A program made the translations under genes and the position numbers. The notes under the pieces were generated by a model that ran no database searches, was not told where the DNA came from, and was given only the letters and a program-made list of their open reading frames with translations. Positions 56,874 through 64,000 of a DNA stretch of 64,000 nucleotides are shown piece after piece. Numbering within the stretch: position 1 is the first letter of the stretch; every line of letters starts with the position of its first letter. The stretch comes from Raineyella sp044508675 (GTDB lineage Bacteria > Actinomycetota > Actinomycetes > Propionibacteriales > Propionibacteriaceae): positions 1-64,000 of the forward strand of contig JBIQHF010000001.1 of assembly GCA_044508675.1 (NCBI GenBank). Direction: 5' to 3'.

Positions 56874-56892
56874 TTCCGTTCAACCGAAACGG
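56874..56892. promoter_or_regulatory. candidate IclR operator upstream of the second iclR
   Basis: TTCCGTTCAACCGAAACGG, with CCGTT/AACGG arms and the shared CGTTCAA core, about 105 bp upstream of the iclR ATG and just after the amidohydrolase 3' end. Confidence 0.45.
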
Positions 56893-56910
56893 ACCCCAAC
56901 GCGTCGGTCT

Positions 56911-57930
56911 TTACCCCAACCCCAACAACCGTACCGCCGTCCCACCCAGCACCGCCTCGGCCGGCTGTCGTGCCAGCACCGCCTGAACGGTGGCGACCGG
57001 GTCGCGGTCGGCCAGGTCGAACGGATAGTCGGTGCCGGCCAGCACCTGGGCCGCACCCACGTCGCCGATCAATTGGCGCAACAGGTGGGCGTCGAACACC
57101 GCGGTGTCGTAGTACAGCCGGTCCAGGTAGGCCTTCGGCGGCTGCGGGATCGTCCGGGCCTGCGGCTTGCGCTCCCACCCGATCGTCAGCCGCCCCCGCA
57201 GGGCGGGCAGGCAGCCGCCACCGTGCGCCAGGCACAGCGGGAAGGCGTGGCGCTCCAGCACGCCCGAGAAGACCAGTCGGGAGGTGGCCAGGGCAGTCTC
57301 CATCGGGTAGCCGAGCAGCTGCACGAGCCAGAAGTCCTTGGTCCGCTCCGGGGCCGGCGATCCGCTGGGATGCAGGAACGTGAACACCTCGCGCTCGGCC
57401 AGCACGGCCCACAGGGGCTCGTTGATCGGCGCGTCAAGGTTCGACCCGCCGCCCTGGGAACCGATCGCGATCCCGCGCATGCCCAGCTCGTCGAGGCAGC
57501 GTACGGCCTCCTCGTCCGTGCCCGGCCACCCAACGGGCACCGCGCCCAGGCCGACCAGGTAGTCCGGCGCCTGGGCCACGAACTCGGCCAGGGCATCGTT
57601 CCCCCGCCGTACGAGCTCGGCGACCAGCTCACCGTCGTCACAGGTCGAGCCCATCAGGAAGGGTGGCAGCGACACGGCCTGCACATCGACGCCGGCCTGC
57701 TGCATCTCCACCAGGCGCTCGGTCCCGCCGTACATCGACACCGGCAGGGGCAGCTGGGTCCCGGCCTCCACACCACTGATCCGCGGGTCGAGCACGATCT
57801 TCTCCTCGCGCAGGTGGGACAAGTCGGCGAGCCCTTCGCCTGCCAGCCACTCCAGCAACGGCTCGGGCATCGCATGTGCATGCACGTCGACCACAGGCGA
57901 GCGCCCACCCTCGAACGGATTGGAGATCAT
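56911..57930 (-). CDS. ACMSD-like amidohydrolase (probable decarboxylase)
   Basis: 339-residue metal-dependent enzyme of the amidohydrolase_2 family. HAH at 17-19 and the later FLHPSG, LAHGGG and AGTDYPF motifs supply the metal ligands and catalytic Asp of ACMSD and gamma-resorcylate-type decarboxylases. Probably decarboxylates or hydrolyses an aromatic or ring-cleavage acid. ATG at 57930 has AGGAG 6 nt upstream. It is upstream of the second iclR on the same strand. Confidence 0.8.
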   Translation of the reverse strand: MISNPFEGGRSPVVDVHAHAMPEPLLEWLAGEGLADLSHLREEKIVLDPRISGVEAGTQLPLPVSMYGGTERLVEMQQAGVDVQAVSLPPFLMGSTCDDGELVAELVRRGNDALAEFVAQAPDYLVGLGAVPVGWPGTDEEAVRCLDELGMRGIAIGSQGGGSNLDAPINEPLWAVLAEREVFTFLHPSGSPAPERTKDFWLVQLLGYPMETALATSRLVFSGVLERHAFPLCLAHGGGCLPALRGRLTIGWERKPQARTIPQPPKAYLDRLYYDTAVFDAHLLRQLIGDVGAAQVLAGTDYPFDLADRDPVATVQAVLARQPAEAVLGGTAVRLLGLG

Positions 57931-58070
57931 GACTGCTCCTGTCTGTGAGGCACCCCACACTGGTTCCCCATCGCACCGTAGACATCCGACAACACGTACG
58001 ACAAGGGGCTGCCCCTGTGAACCCTGAGCACGGGCCTCCAGGAGTCCTCCCCGCCAGACCGGCACTCACG

Positions 58071-58076
58071 TACGTT
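58071..58076 (+). promoter_or_regulatory. possible -10 box of the lipoprotein gene
   Basis: TACGTT, 10 nt before the ATG at 58087. Would give a leader of only a few nucleotides. Confidence 0.3.
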
Positions 58077-58086
58077 GGGCCGCCCC

Positions 58087-59808
58087 ATGGTGAACGGCGA
58101 CCGAGACACCCGACGGCACCCGCAGCCCCCGCGGCCACGGCATCCACGGTCCCCACATGGCGGTCTGCTGGCCGCCGTGGTGGCGGCTGCTCTGGTGCTG
58201 TCCGGATGCTCCAGCCCCAACCCCAACGGAGGTGACCGCGGCGGGCGGGACGTCCCGCCCGCAGGCATCGCCACCGGCCCCGAGCAGCCCACCCTCATCG
58301 CCTCCGACGATGCGACCGAACTCGCCCTCAACACCAGTGCGACCTATTTCACCTCGGCCACCTTTGCCGTCGTCGCCGACCCCGCCGACCCGTACGCGAT
58401 CGCCCGGGCCGCCTCGATCGCCGCGACGGTCGGGGTGCCGGCACTTCTCGCCGAGACTGCGGGAAGGGTCGGCGCCGATGGCGCCTCCCCGGTCGACGCC
58501 GAGCTGGACCGGCTGGGGGCCGAGGCGGTTGTGGCAGTCGGCGCGGTGGACGGCGAGCTGGTCGCCGACGACATCGCTGTGGTGCCCGCCCCTGACGCGG
58601 CCGGCGAGCTCGGTTCCCTGTTGGGCGTCCGGGTCACCGAGGTGGCGCTGGACCCCGCAGCGCCGGTTTCGCAGTTGGCCGGCCTGGGCGACGGCGAGGT
58701 GATCACCGCTTCAGCCCCGGACAACGCAACCGAGGCGTCGGCGACGGGAACCCGTGGCGAGCTGCCGGCCTTCTCGACGGCCCGGCGTATCGAGGGCGCT
58801 GCCACCATCACCGATGGTTCCCCGGCACAGACTGCCGCGCTTGGCACCGCGCGTGCCGCGGGCGCGACAGCGGTCCTCGCACCCGACGCCGTCGGCGCCT
58901 CCCCCGAAACCATCGCCCTACTGGCCGGCCGGACCAGCATCGTCGGCCTCGGCCACCGGTACGGCGACGACGCGACCTTCACCTGGCAGGCGCTCACCGC
59001 GACCACCGGCATCGAACTCCCCGGCGGCGGGCAGCAGGTCTTCGGCGGGAAGCGATACATCGCGCTCTACGGCAGTCCGGCAACCGCCTCGCTCGGACTG
59101 CTCGGGGAACAGGGCACGAACGAGACCGTCGCCCGGGCCGAACAGATGGCCGCCCCATACGCCGGCCTCACCGAGGACCGGATCATCCCCGCCCTGGAGA
59201 TCATCGTCACCATCGCCTCGGGCGGGGCCGGCGAGGACGGGAACTACTCCAACGAACTGCCCGTGGCCGACTTCGTGCCGCTGGTCGAGGCTGCGCAGGC
59301 CGCCGGGCAGTACGTGGTGCTCGACTTCCAGCCAGGCCGCACCGACTTCGTCACCCAGGTCGAGCAGTACGAGGAACTGCTCCGCTACCCGCACGTCGGG
59401 ATCGCCCTCGACCCCGAATGGCGGCTGCGTCCGAACCAGGTCCACCTCAACCAGATCGGCAGCGTCGAGATCGACGAGGTGAACCGTACGGTCAAGTATC
59501 TGGCCGACTTCGTCCGCGAGAACCGACTGCCGCAGAAACTGCTGGTCCTGCACCAGTTCCAGACCCGGATGATCCCCGACCGGGCACAGCTCGACACGAG
59601 CCGCGCCGAGGTCGCCCTGCTGGTCCATGCCGACGGGCAGGGCAGTCAGGAGGCCAAGCAGGACACCTGGCGTACGCTGCACGTCGACCCGCCCGAGGGC
59701 GTCGCCTGGGGCTGGAAGAACTTCATCGACGAGGACCAGCCGATACTGACGCCCGAGCAGACCTACCAGCAGGTCGACCCCCTACCGGAGTTCGTCAGCT
59801 ACCAGTAG
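58087..59808 (+). CDS. lipoprotein with cell-wall-binding-repeat-like N-terminal part
   Basis: 573 residues. A basic N-terminus, a hydrophobic stretch and the lipobox LSGC (Cys41) mark an exported lipoprotein. Residues about 80-300 have alternating VGVPALLAE and LGAEAVVAVGAVDG segments that recall cell wall binding repeat type 2. Residues about 330-560 look like a separate alpha/beta domain (YIALYGSPATASLG, VGIALDPEWRL, LLVLHQFQTRMI), possibly a TIM barrel. The function is unknown. ATG at 58087 is preferred; an in-frame TTG lies 12 nt upstream. Confidence 0.65.
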   Translation: MVNGDRDTRRHPQPPRPRHPRSPHGGLLAAVVAAALVLSGCSSPNPNGGDRGGRDVPPAGIATGPEQPTLIASDDATELALNTSATYFTSATFAVVADPADPYAIARAASIAATVGVPALLAETAGRVGADGASPVDAELDRLGAEAVVAVGAVDGELVADDIAVVPAPDAAGELGSLLGVRVTEVALDPAAPVSQLAGLGDGEVITASAPDNATEASATGTRGELPAFSTARRIEGAATITDGSPAQTAALGTARAAGATAVLAPDAVGASPETIALLAGRTSIVGLGHRYGDDATFTWQALTATTGIELPGGGQQVFGGKRYIALYGSPATASLGLLGEQGTNETVARAEQMAAPYAGLTEDRIIPALEIIVTIASGGAGEDGNYSNELPVADFVPLVEAAQAAGQYVVLDFQPGRTDFVTQVEQYEELLRYPHVGIALDPEWRLRPNQVHLNQIGSVEIDEVNRTVKYLADFVRENRLPQKLLVLHQFQTRMIPDRAQLDTSRAEVALLVHADGQGSQEAKQDTWRTLHVDPPEGVAWGWKNFIDEDQPILTPEQTYQQVDPLPEFVSYQ

Positions 59809-59827
59809 CGGCGGCCCCTGCCATGGG

Positions 59828-60487
59828 TCAGACCCGGTCCTCGTGCTGGCGCTCCGAGGTGCGGTCCCCCTCAGCACCGTCCAGCACGCGGTCGGACGGC
59901 TCGTCCTCCTGGGCGACCTCGGTCTCCAGGTCATCGCGCTCCGGGCCGGTCATCGGGCTCTCACTCTCCCGCTCCCCGGCCTCGTCGACCACTTCGTCGA
60001 ACTGCTCATCATGCTCGTCGGCCGGGTAGTCGCCAGCCCCTCCCAGCGGCCGCTCGGTGGTGAGCACCTCGTAGCCGGTCTCGGAGCAGTCCCGCAGGAA
60101 CTGCGCGCACCGCTCGTACTCCTCGACCTCACCGATCCGGTGTGCGGCCACCGCGAGAGCCCACAGGGACTTGAGGAACCCGCGGTTCGGCTCATGCTCC
60201 CACGGGACCTGCCCGGAGCCCTTCCAGCCGGCACGGCGCAGAGCGTCGAGTCCGCGGTGGTAGCCTGTCCGGGCGTACGCGTACGCCGCCACGTCACCAT
60301 CACGGGACCCCATGTTCAGCGACCCTTCGGCGAGCAGTGACCAGCACAGGCTCGAGGCGGGGTGGGCAACAATGACGGCGAGGAAGTGATCGCGGCCACG
60401 GACGGCCAAGTCGGCCACGGCGGGATCATCGGGCAACTTCGTCACTGGGGCGCCATCCGCCAGCAGGTTGAGGTGGGTCTCGGTCAT
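59828..60487 (-). CDS. DUF3151 family protein
   Basis: 219-residue cytoplasmic protein. The N-terminal 140 residues (MTETHLNLL, HPASSLCWSLLAEG, RTGYHRGLDALRRAGWKGSGQVPWEHEPNRGF) match DUF3151, a conserved actinobacterial family of unknown function. A very acidic tail (about 150-219) follows and is not part of the core. ATG at 60487 lies 7 nt after TAGGCT; leaderless. It is convergent with the lipoprotein gene. Confidence 0.82.
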   Translation of the reverse strand: MTETHLNLLADGAPVTKLPDDPAVADLAVRGRDHFLAVIVAHPASSLCWSLLAEGSLNMGSRDGDVAAYAYARTGYHRGLDALRRAGWKGSGQVPWEHEPNRGFLKSLWALAVAAHRIGEVEEYERCAQFLRDCSETGYEVLTTERPLGGAGDYPADEHDEQFDEVVDEAGERESESPMTGPERDDLETEVAQEDEPSDRVLDGAEGDRTSERQHEDRV

Positions 60488-60494
60488 GCTTCCA

Positions 60495-60500
60495 AGCCTA
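60495..60500 (-). promoter_or_regulatory. -10 box of the DUF3151 gene (leaderless)
   Basis: TAGGCT on the minus strand, then TGGAAGC, then the ATG at 60487. Confidence 0.5.
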
Positions 60501-60637
60501 GCGATCCACGGCTTGCGACGGCAGCCGCGGGCTGGTCCCCCATGGTTCAGAATACTGGCCAGCGCCGAACACCCCCCTCGACAAGCCTGCGGGGGCGCCC
60601 CACACTGTGACAAACCTTCCCGGACCAAGGAGCATCC

Positions 60638-61165
60638 GTGACCGACGCCCACCCGGGCCAGACCGTGGCCCCCGGGAACACCGCTATGCCTGACGCCTCA
60701 ACGCCTGACGCCTCTCTCCCCGACGCCTCCCCGCAGTTCATCCCCGAGATCACGATGCGGCTGTTCAAGCTGACCAACCTGATCAGCGGGCCGTTCCGGC
60801 ACTTCGCCAAGGAATACGACATCACCCTGAACGAGTGGCGCGTCATGGTCGTCCTGGCCACCCATCCGGGCCTGGCCGCCCAGGACATCAGCAAGTTCAC
60901 CGGTATCCATGCCATGACGATCAGCCGGGCGGTGGCCGCCCTGCGGGCCAGTGGCCGGCTGGCGGAGTCGAGGGATCCGGACAACCACCGCCGTACGCTC
61001 CTGTGGCTGACCGATCGGGGCAGGAAGACGTACGAGAAGGTCGTGCCGCACTCGATCGCGGCCAGCCAGAACCTGTACTCCATCCTGTCGCAGGAGCAGA
61101 TCGACACACTGATGGAGTGCCTCGACCTCCTCATCGACCGCGCCGAGGAGACGCTGGACCGGTGA
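60638..61165 (+). CDS. MarR family transcriptional regulator
   Basis: 175-residue MarR protein with an added N-terminal tail (1-35) containing three PDAS repeats. The winged helix (about 65-130) has AAQDISKFTGIHAMTISRAVAALRASG as recognition region and DPDNHRRTLLWLTDRG as the wing. GTG start with AAGGAG 5 nt upstream. It lies 285 bp before the ABC importer genes on the same strand; the intergenic palindromes suggest it regulates them. Confidence 0.88.
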   Translation: MTDAHPGQTVAPGNTAMPDASTPDASLPDASPQFIPEITMRLFKLTNLISGPFRHFAKEYDITLNEWRVMVVLATHPGLAAQDISKFTGIHAMTISRAVAALRASGRLAESRDPDNHRRTLLWLTDRGRKTYEKVVPHSIAASQNLYSILSQEQIDTLMECLDLLIDRAEETLDR

Positions 61166-61326
61166 CGCACCGTTCACGCCGTTCACGCCGCGACGACCTC
61201 CGCGCGTAGAAGTCATTCACGGACGTTACTCACTCACTCCGAGCGACCGGACCATGCCATCTTTCGGCACGCCTCCCGCGCCCAAACAGCGAACTGGACC
61301 ACCCACCCGCGCCCGAAAATTCTCAT

Positions 61327-61338
61327 TCACAAATGTGA
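61327..61338. promoter_or_regulatory. candidate MarR operator 1, TCACAAATGTGA
   Basis: TCACA and TGTGA arms around AA. A second near-copy lies 61 bp downstream. TTGACC, a -35-like element, lies between the two. Confidence 0.5.
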
Positions 61339-61387
61339 CTGAAACCCTTGACCTCGTCCTCGCCATGAGGTTTCCTAGTCATCACAG

Positions 61388-61399
61388 CCACAGATGTGA
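61388..61399. promoter_or_regulatory. candidate MarR operator 2, CCACAGATGTGA
   Basis: Near-copy of operator 1 (consensus NCACARATGTGA), 51 bp before the binding-protein start. Confidence 0.5.
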
Positions 61400-61450
61400 T
61401 CCAGAACACGAGACGTGGATCTCATCTGCCGCCACTCAACGAGGAGTCCC

Positions 61451-62458
61451 ATGTCCCGCTTCCGTGCCCCCCACGCCCGCCGGCTGGCCGCCGCCCTCGG
61501 CGCCGCTGCGCTCACCATCACCGTCGCCGCCTGCGGCAGTGACGCCGGGACCGCACCCCAGGCCGCCGCCGGGACCGTCGAGGACCCGACGATCACCATC
61601 GCCGTGCCGGCCAGCCTGAACGGGCTGTCCGCCCACGTCGCCGCCGACCAGGGCCAATTCGATGCTGCCGGCCTGACCGCTGAGTTCGTCGCCGTCAACG
61701 CCGCCTCCGAAGTGGTCCCGGCAATGCTCAGCAAGCAGGTCGACATCGGGATGGTCGACGTCACCACCACCACCATCGCAGTCAGCAAGAACGTGCCGAT
61801 CGTCGCCGTCGCCCCCAACTCGGTGGCCGCCCCACCCAAGGACGGACGCGGCTACGGCAACCTGCTGGTGGCCGAGGACTCCGACCTCACCGACCTGTCC
61901 CAGCTGGAGGGCCGTACGGTCGGCCTGAGCGGACTGCAGAGCCAGGCCTGGGTCGACATCCGTACGGTGATCGACGAGGCGGGCGCTGATTCCAGCAAGG
62001 TGGAGTTCGTCGAGATCCCGGGCCCGCGTGCCCTCGGCGCCCTGGTCCAAGGCCAGGTCGACGTGGCCGCGATCGCTGAGCCGCGCGCCGGTATGGCGGT
62101 GCAGGAGGAGCCGGTGCGCATCCTGGCCGCCACCGAGAACCCGCTGATCGGCACCCCGAGCTACATGTTCGTGGTCTCCAAGGAATACCTCGCCAAGAAC
62201 CCGGGCACTGTCGCCGCCTTCGAGAAGGCCATCCTCGCCGCCAACGCCGCCACGAACAGTGATCGTGCGATGGCCGAGCAGGTCGCCGCCGGATTCACCG
62301 AGGTGCCGGCCGAGGTGCTCGCCAGCTCGGTGTTCCCCACCTTCGGCGAGGAGCCACTGACCGCCGACCAGCTGAAGGACCCGATCCAGCGCACGATCGA
62401 CTACGGCCTGGTCACTGAGGCCGACGCCCCGACGCCGGCCGAACTGCTGGGCGAGTGA
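61451..62458 (+). CDS. ABC transporter substrate-binding lipoprotein (nitrate/sulfonate/taurine type)
   Basis: 335-residue exported binding protein. Signal with lipobox VAAC (Cys28), then a periplasmic-binding fold of the NMT1/SsuA type: ITIAVPASLNGLSAHVAADQGQFDAAGL and the MLSKQVDIGMVDVTT stretch are typical. Such proteins bind sulfonates, thiamine precursors or aromatic acids. ATG at 61451 has GAGGAG 4 nt upstream. The stop overlaps a possible start of the permease gene. Confidence 0.87.
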   Translation: MSRFRAPHARRLAAALGAAALTITVAACGSDAGTAPQAAAGTVEDPTITIAVPASLNGLSAHVAADQGQFDAAGLTAEFVAVNAASEVVPAMLSKQVDIGMVDVTTTTIAVSKNVPIVAVAPNSVAAPPKDGRGYGNLLVAEDSDLTDLSQLEGRTVGLSGLQSQAWVDIRTVIDEAGADSSKVEFVEIPGPRALGALVQGQVDVAAIAEPRAGMAVQEEPVRILAATENPLIGTPSYMFVVSKEYLAKNPGTVAAFEKAILAANAATNSDRAMAEQVAAGFTEVPAEVLASSVFPTFGEEPLTADQLKDPIQRTIDYGLVTEADAPTPAELLGE

Positions 62459-63399
62459 CCATGCAGACCCGCCAGCGCCTCAACCATCCCCCGCCAACGA
62501 CCCCGCCGGCCCCGGCTGGCACGGCGTACGATCCGAGTACCCTGCGCACCGAGACCGCCAACGTGACGGAACTGGCCGAGCAGCTCCGGATCACCCCGAC
62601 CCCCGAGCCACCGCCCTGGCACCGCACCGACGCCGCCAAGCGGCTGGCGCGCCAGGCGATCGTGCTGGCCGTGGTGTTGGCCGCCTGGTGGCTCTTCTCC
62701 ACCAGCGACCTGGCCCGGGTCGGCGACATTCCCTCGCCATGGCAGACCCTGGTCCGACTGCTCGAGTTGCTCACCACCGGCACCTACTGGCTGTCGCTGG
62801 CCTCGACCCTCGGCGGCATGGCCATGGGACTCGGCATCGCGATCCTGGTCGGCGTCCCGGTCGGCCTGGCGATCGGCTTCAGCCGGTTCGCCACGGATAG
62901 CTCCCGCTTCGTGATCGACTTCCTGCGCACCATCCCACCGGTGGCACTGATCCCGCTGACCCTGCTGGTGTTCGGGCCGCTGCGCCCGATGCAGGTGACG
63001 CTGGTGGCGATCGGCGTGGTCTGGCCACTGCTGATCCAGTCGACGTACGCGGCCCAGCAGGTCGAGCCGGTCCTGCGCCAGGTCACCCGCAGCTTCCGGC
63101 TGAACCGGATGGAGGCGATCCGCTTCGTCTTCGCGCCGAGCGCACTGCCGTTCCTGTGGACCGGTCTGCGGGTCGCAGCCACCGTCGCCCTGTTGATCTC
63201 GATCACCGCGGAGTACCTCGGCGGCATCAAGGGCATCGGCTTCGAGCTCAACCAGGGCCTGCTGGACGCCCGCGGCGACACCGTCTTCGCGTACGTCATC
63301 ACCGCCGGCGCCCTCGGTGCCGGACTCAACGCCGGCCTGGTCGCCCTGCAGCGCCGCATCCTCTTCTGGCACCCCTCCGAAAGGGCACGGTCGCGATGA
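62455..63399 (+). CDS. ABC transporter permease (SsuC/TauC type), first
   Basis: About 312-314 residues with an 80-residue cytoplasmic N-terminal tail, then about six helices. The EAA-type loop reads EAIRFVFAPSALPFLWTGLRVA, which docks to the ATPase. Start is either the GTG at 62455 (overlapping the TGA upstream) or the ATG at 62461. Its own stop overlaps the next permease (ATGA). Confidence 0.88.
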   Translation: MTMQTRQRLNHPPPTTPPAPAGTAYDPSTLRTETANVTELAEQLRITPTPEPPPWHRTDAAKRLARQAIVLAVVLAAWWLFSTSDLARVGDIPSPWQTLVRLLELLTTGTYWLSLASTLGGMAMGLGIAILVGVPVGLAIGFSRFATDSSRFVIDFLRTIPPVALIPLTLLVFGPLRPMQVTLVAIGVVWPLLIQSTYAAQQVEPVLRQVTRSFRLNRMEAIRFVFAPSALPFLWTGLRVAATVALLISITAEYLGGIKGIGFELNQGLLDARGDTVFAYVITAGALGAGLNAGLVALQRRILFWHPSERARSR

Positions 63400-64000
63400 A
63401 CAAGCACCTGAGACTGTTCCTCACCGAGCTGTGGTTGCCGGTCCTCCTGCTCGTCGCCTGGTGGTCCCTCAGCGCCAACAGCACCTCGCTGTACTTCCCG
63501 GCCCTGCGCACCATCTCCGAGGCCTTCGCCGCGGACTGGCTGTTCGACCACATCGGCATCGACCTGCTGCCCAGCCTGGGCCGGCTGGCGGTCGGCTACC
63601 TGACCGCCGTCGTCATCGGGGTCATCCTCGGTGTCTTCCTGGGCCTCAACAGGGCCGCGGAGGAGACCGTCCAGCCGCTGCTCGAGTTCGTCCGGGCCAC
63701 CCCGGGCATCGCGATCCTGCCGGTCGCGATGATCTTCCTCGGCACCGGCACCACCATGAAGGTGGTGATGATCGCCTTCGTCGCCTTCTGGCCGGTCCTG
63801 CTCAACACGATCGAGGGCGTCCGCTCCGTCGAACCGGTGCTGCTCGACGTGTCCGCCTCCTACCGGCTGGACAGGACGACCCGGCTGACCCACGTCATCC
63901 TCCCGGCCGCCGCGCCGCAGATCTTCGCCGGGGCCCGGACGGCGATCGCCATCGGCGTCGTGGTCATGGTGGTCACCGAGATGGTCGGTACGCCGGGCGG
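63396..64000 (+). CDS. ABC transporter permease (SsuC/TauC type), second, partial
   Basis: Open from the ATG at 63396 to the window end (about 201 codons), no stop. Helices near residues 8-25 and 60-82; the inner-membrane-component text (VRATPGIAILPVAMIFLGTG, FWPVLLNTIEGVRSV, RLTHVILPAAAPQIFAGARTA) matches the family. The ATPase gene is not in the window and probably follows. A second permease is unusual compared with the usual single permease plus ATPase layout. Confidence 0.87.
   Translation, partial: MNKHLRLFLTELWLPVLLLVAWWSLSANSTSLYFPALRTISEAFAADWLFDHIGIDLLPSLGRLAVGYLTAVVIGVILGVFLGLNRAAEETVQPLLEFVRATPGIAILPVAMIFLGTGTTMKVVMIAFVAFWPVLLNTIEGVRSVEPVLLDVSASYRLDRTTRLTHVILPAAAPQIFAGARTAIAIGVVVMVVTEMVGTPG

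Overview
The window is a GC-rich, densely coded stretch of an actinobacterial chromosome. Taxonomic hints are DUF3073 next to purM, a DUF3151 protein, a LysX-type lysyl-phosphatidylglycerol synthase/lysyl-tRNA synthetase fusion, a fructosamine-kinase-like protein, and many genes that appear to be transcribed without a leader (a TANNNT box 6-7 nt before the start codon). Propionibacteriales is plausible, but this is inference from style and gene content. No rRNA, CRISPR, prophage or insertion sequence was seen.

Region 1 (1-12.6 kb) is housekeeping: metK with a MetX-like hydrolase, a divergent fused 5-oxoprolinase, a flavodoxin-like protein, a serine hydrolase, an orphan protein, tRNA-Asp and tRNA-Phe, a fructosamine-kinase-like protein, a type II NADH dehydrogenase and a lipase-like hydrolase. 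Region 2 (12.8-46.4 kb) is organised around de novo purine synthesis. purA, purD, purB, purC, purS, purQ, purL, purF and purM all lie on the minus strand, interleaved with DUF3073, a nucleoside phosphorylase, a PfkB kinase, transporters (MFS, BenE), peptidases (M20, PepN), an FAH-family enzyme, and a radical SAM gene divergent from a tyrosine phosphatase.

Inside region 2 is a plus-strand island (26-34.8 kb): an AI-2E-type membrane protein, a small membrane protein, an OmpR-type regulator, its probable kinase in convergent orientation, and a membrane-anchored esterase overlapping lysX by 4 bp. The esterase and lysX look like the two halves of an aminoacyl-lipid synthesis and hydrolysis system next to a two-component sensor.

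Region 3 (46.7-58 kb) is accessory catabolism: an SDR dehydrogenase, a flavoprotein dehydrogenase of the ketosteroid dehydrogenase/fumarate reductase type, a Dabb protein, an MHS-family importer, a class I cytochrome P450 operon (P450, ferredoxin reductase, ferredoxin), an ACMSD-like amidohydrolase and two IclR regulators. Its starts have Shine-Dalgarno sites, strong hairpins follow several operons, and CGTTCAA/CGTTGAT palindromes recur in its promoters. It is probably a regulated pathway for an unidentified cyclic or aromatic substrate. Region 4 (58-64 kb) has a lipoprotein, a DUF3151 protein, a MarR regulator and a nitrate/sulfonate-type ABC importer whose second permease runs off the window. 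Two NCACARATGTGA palindromes precede the importer.
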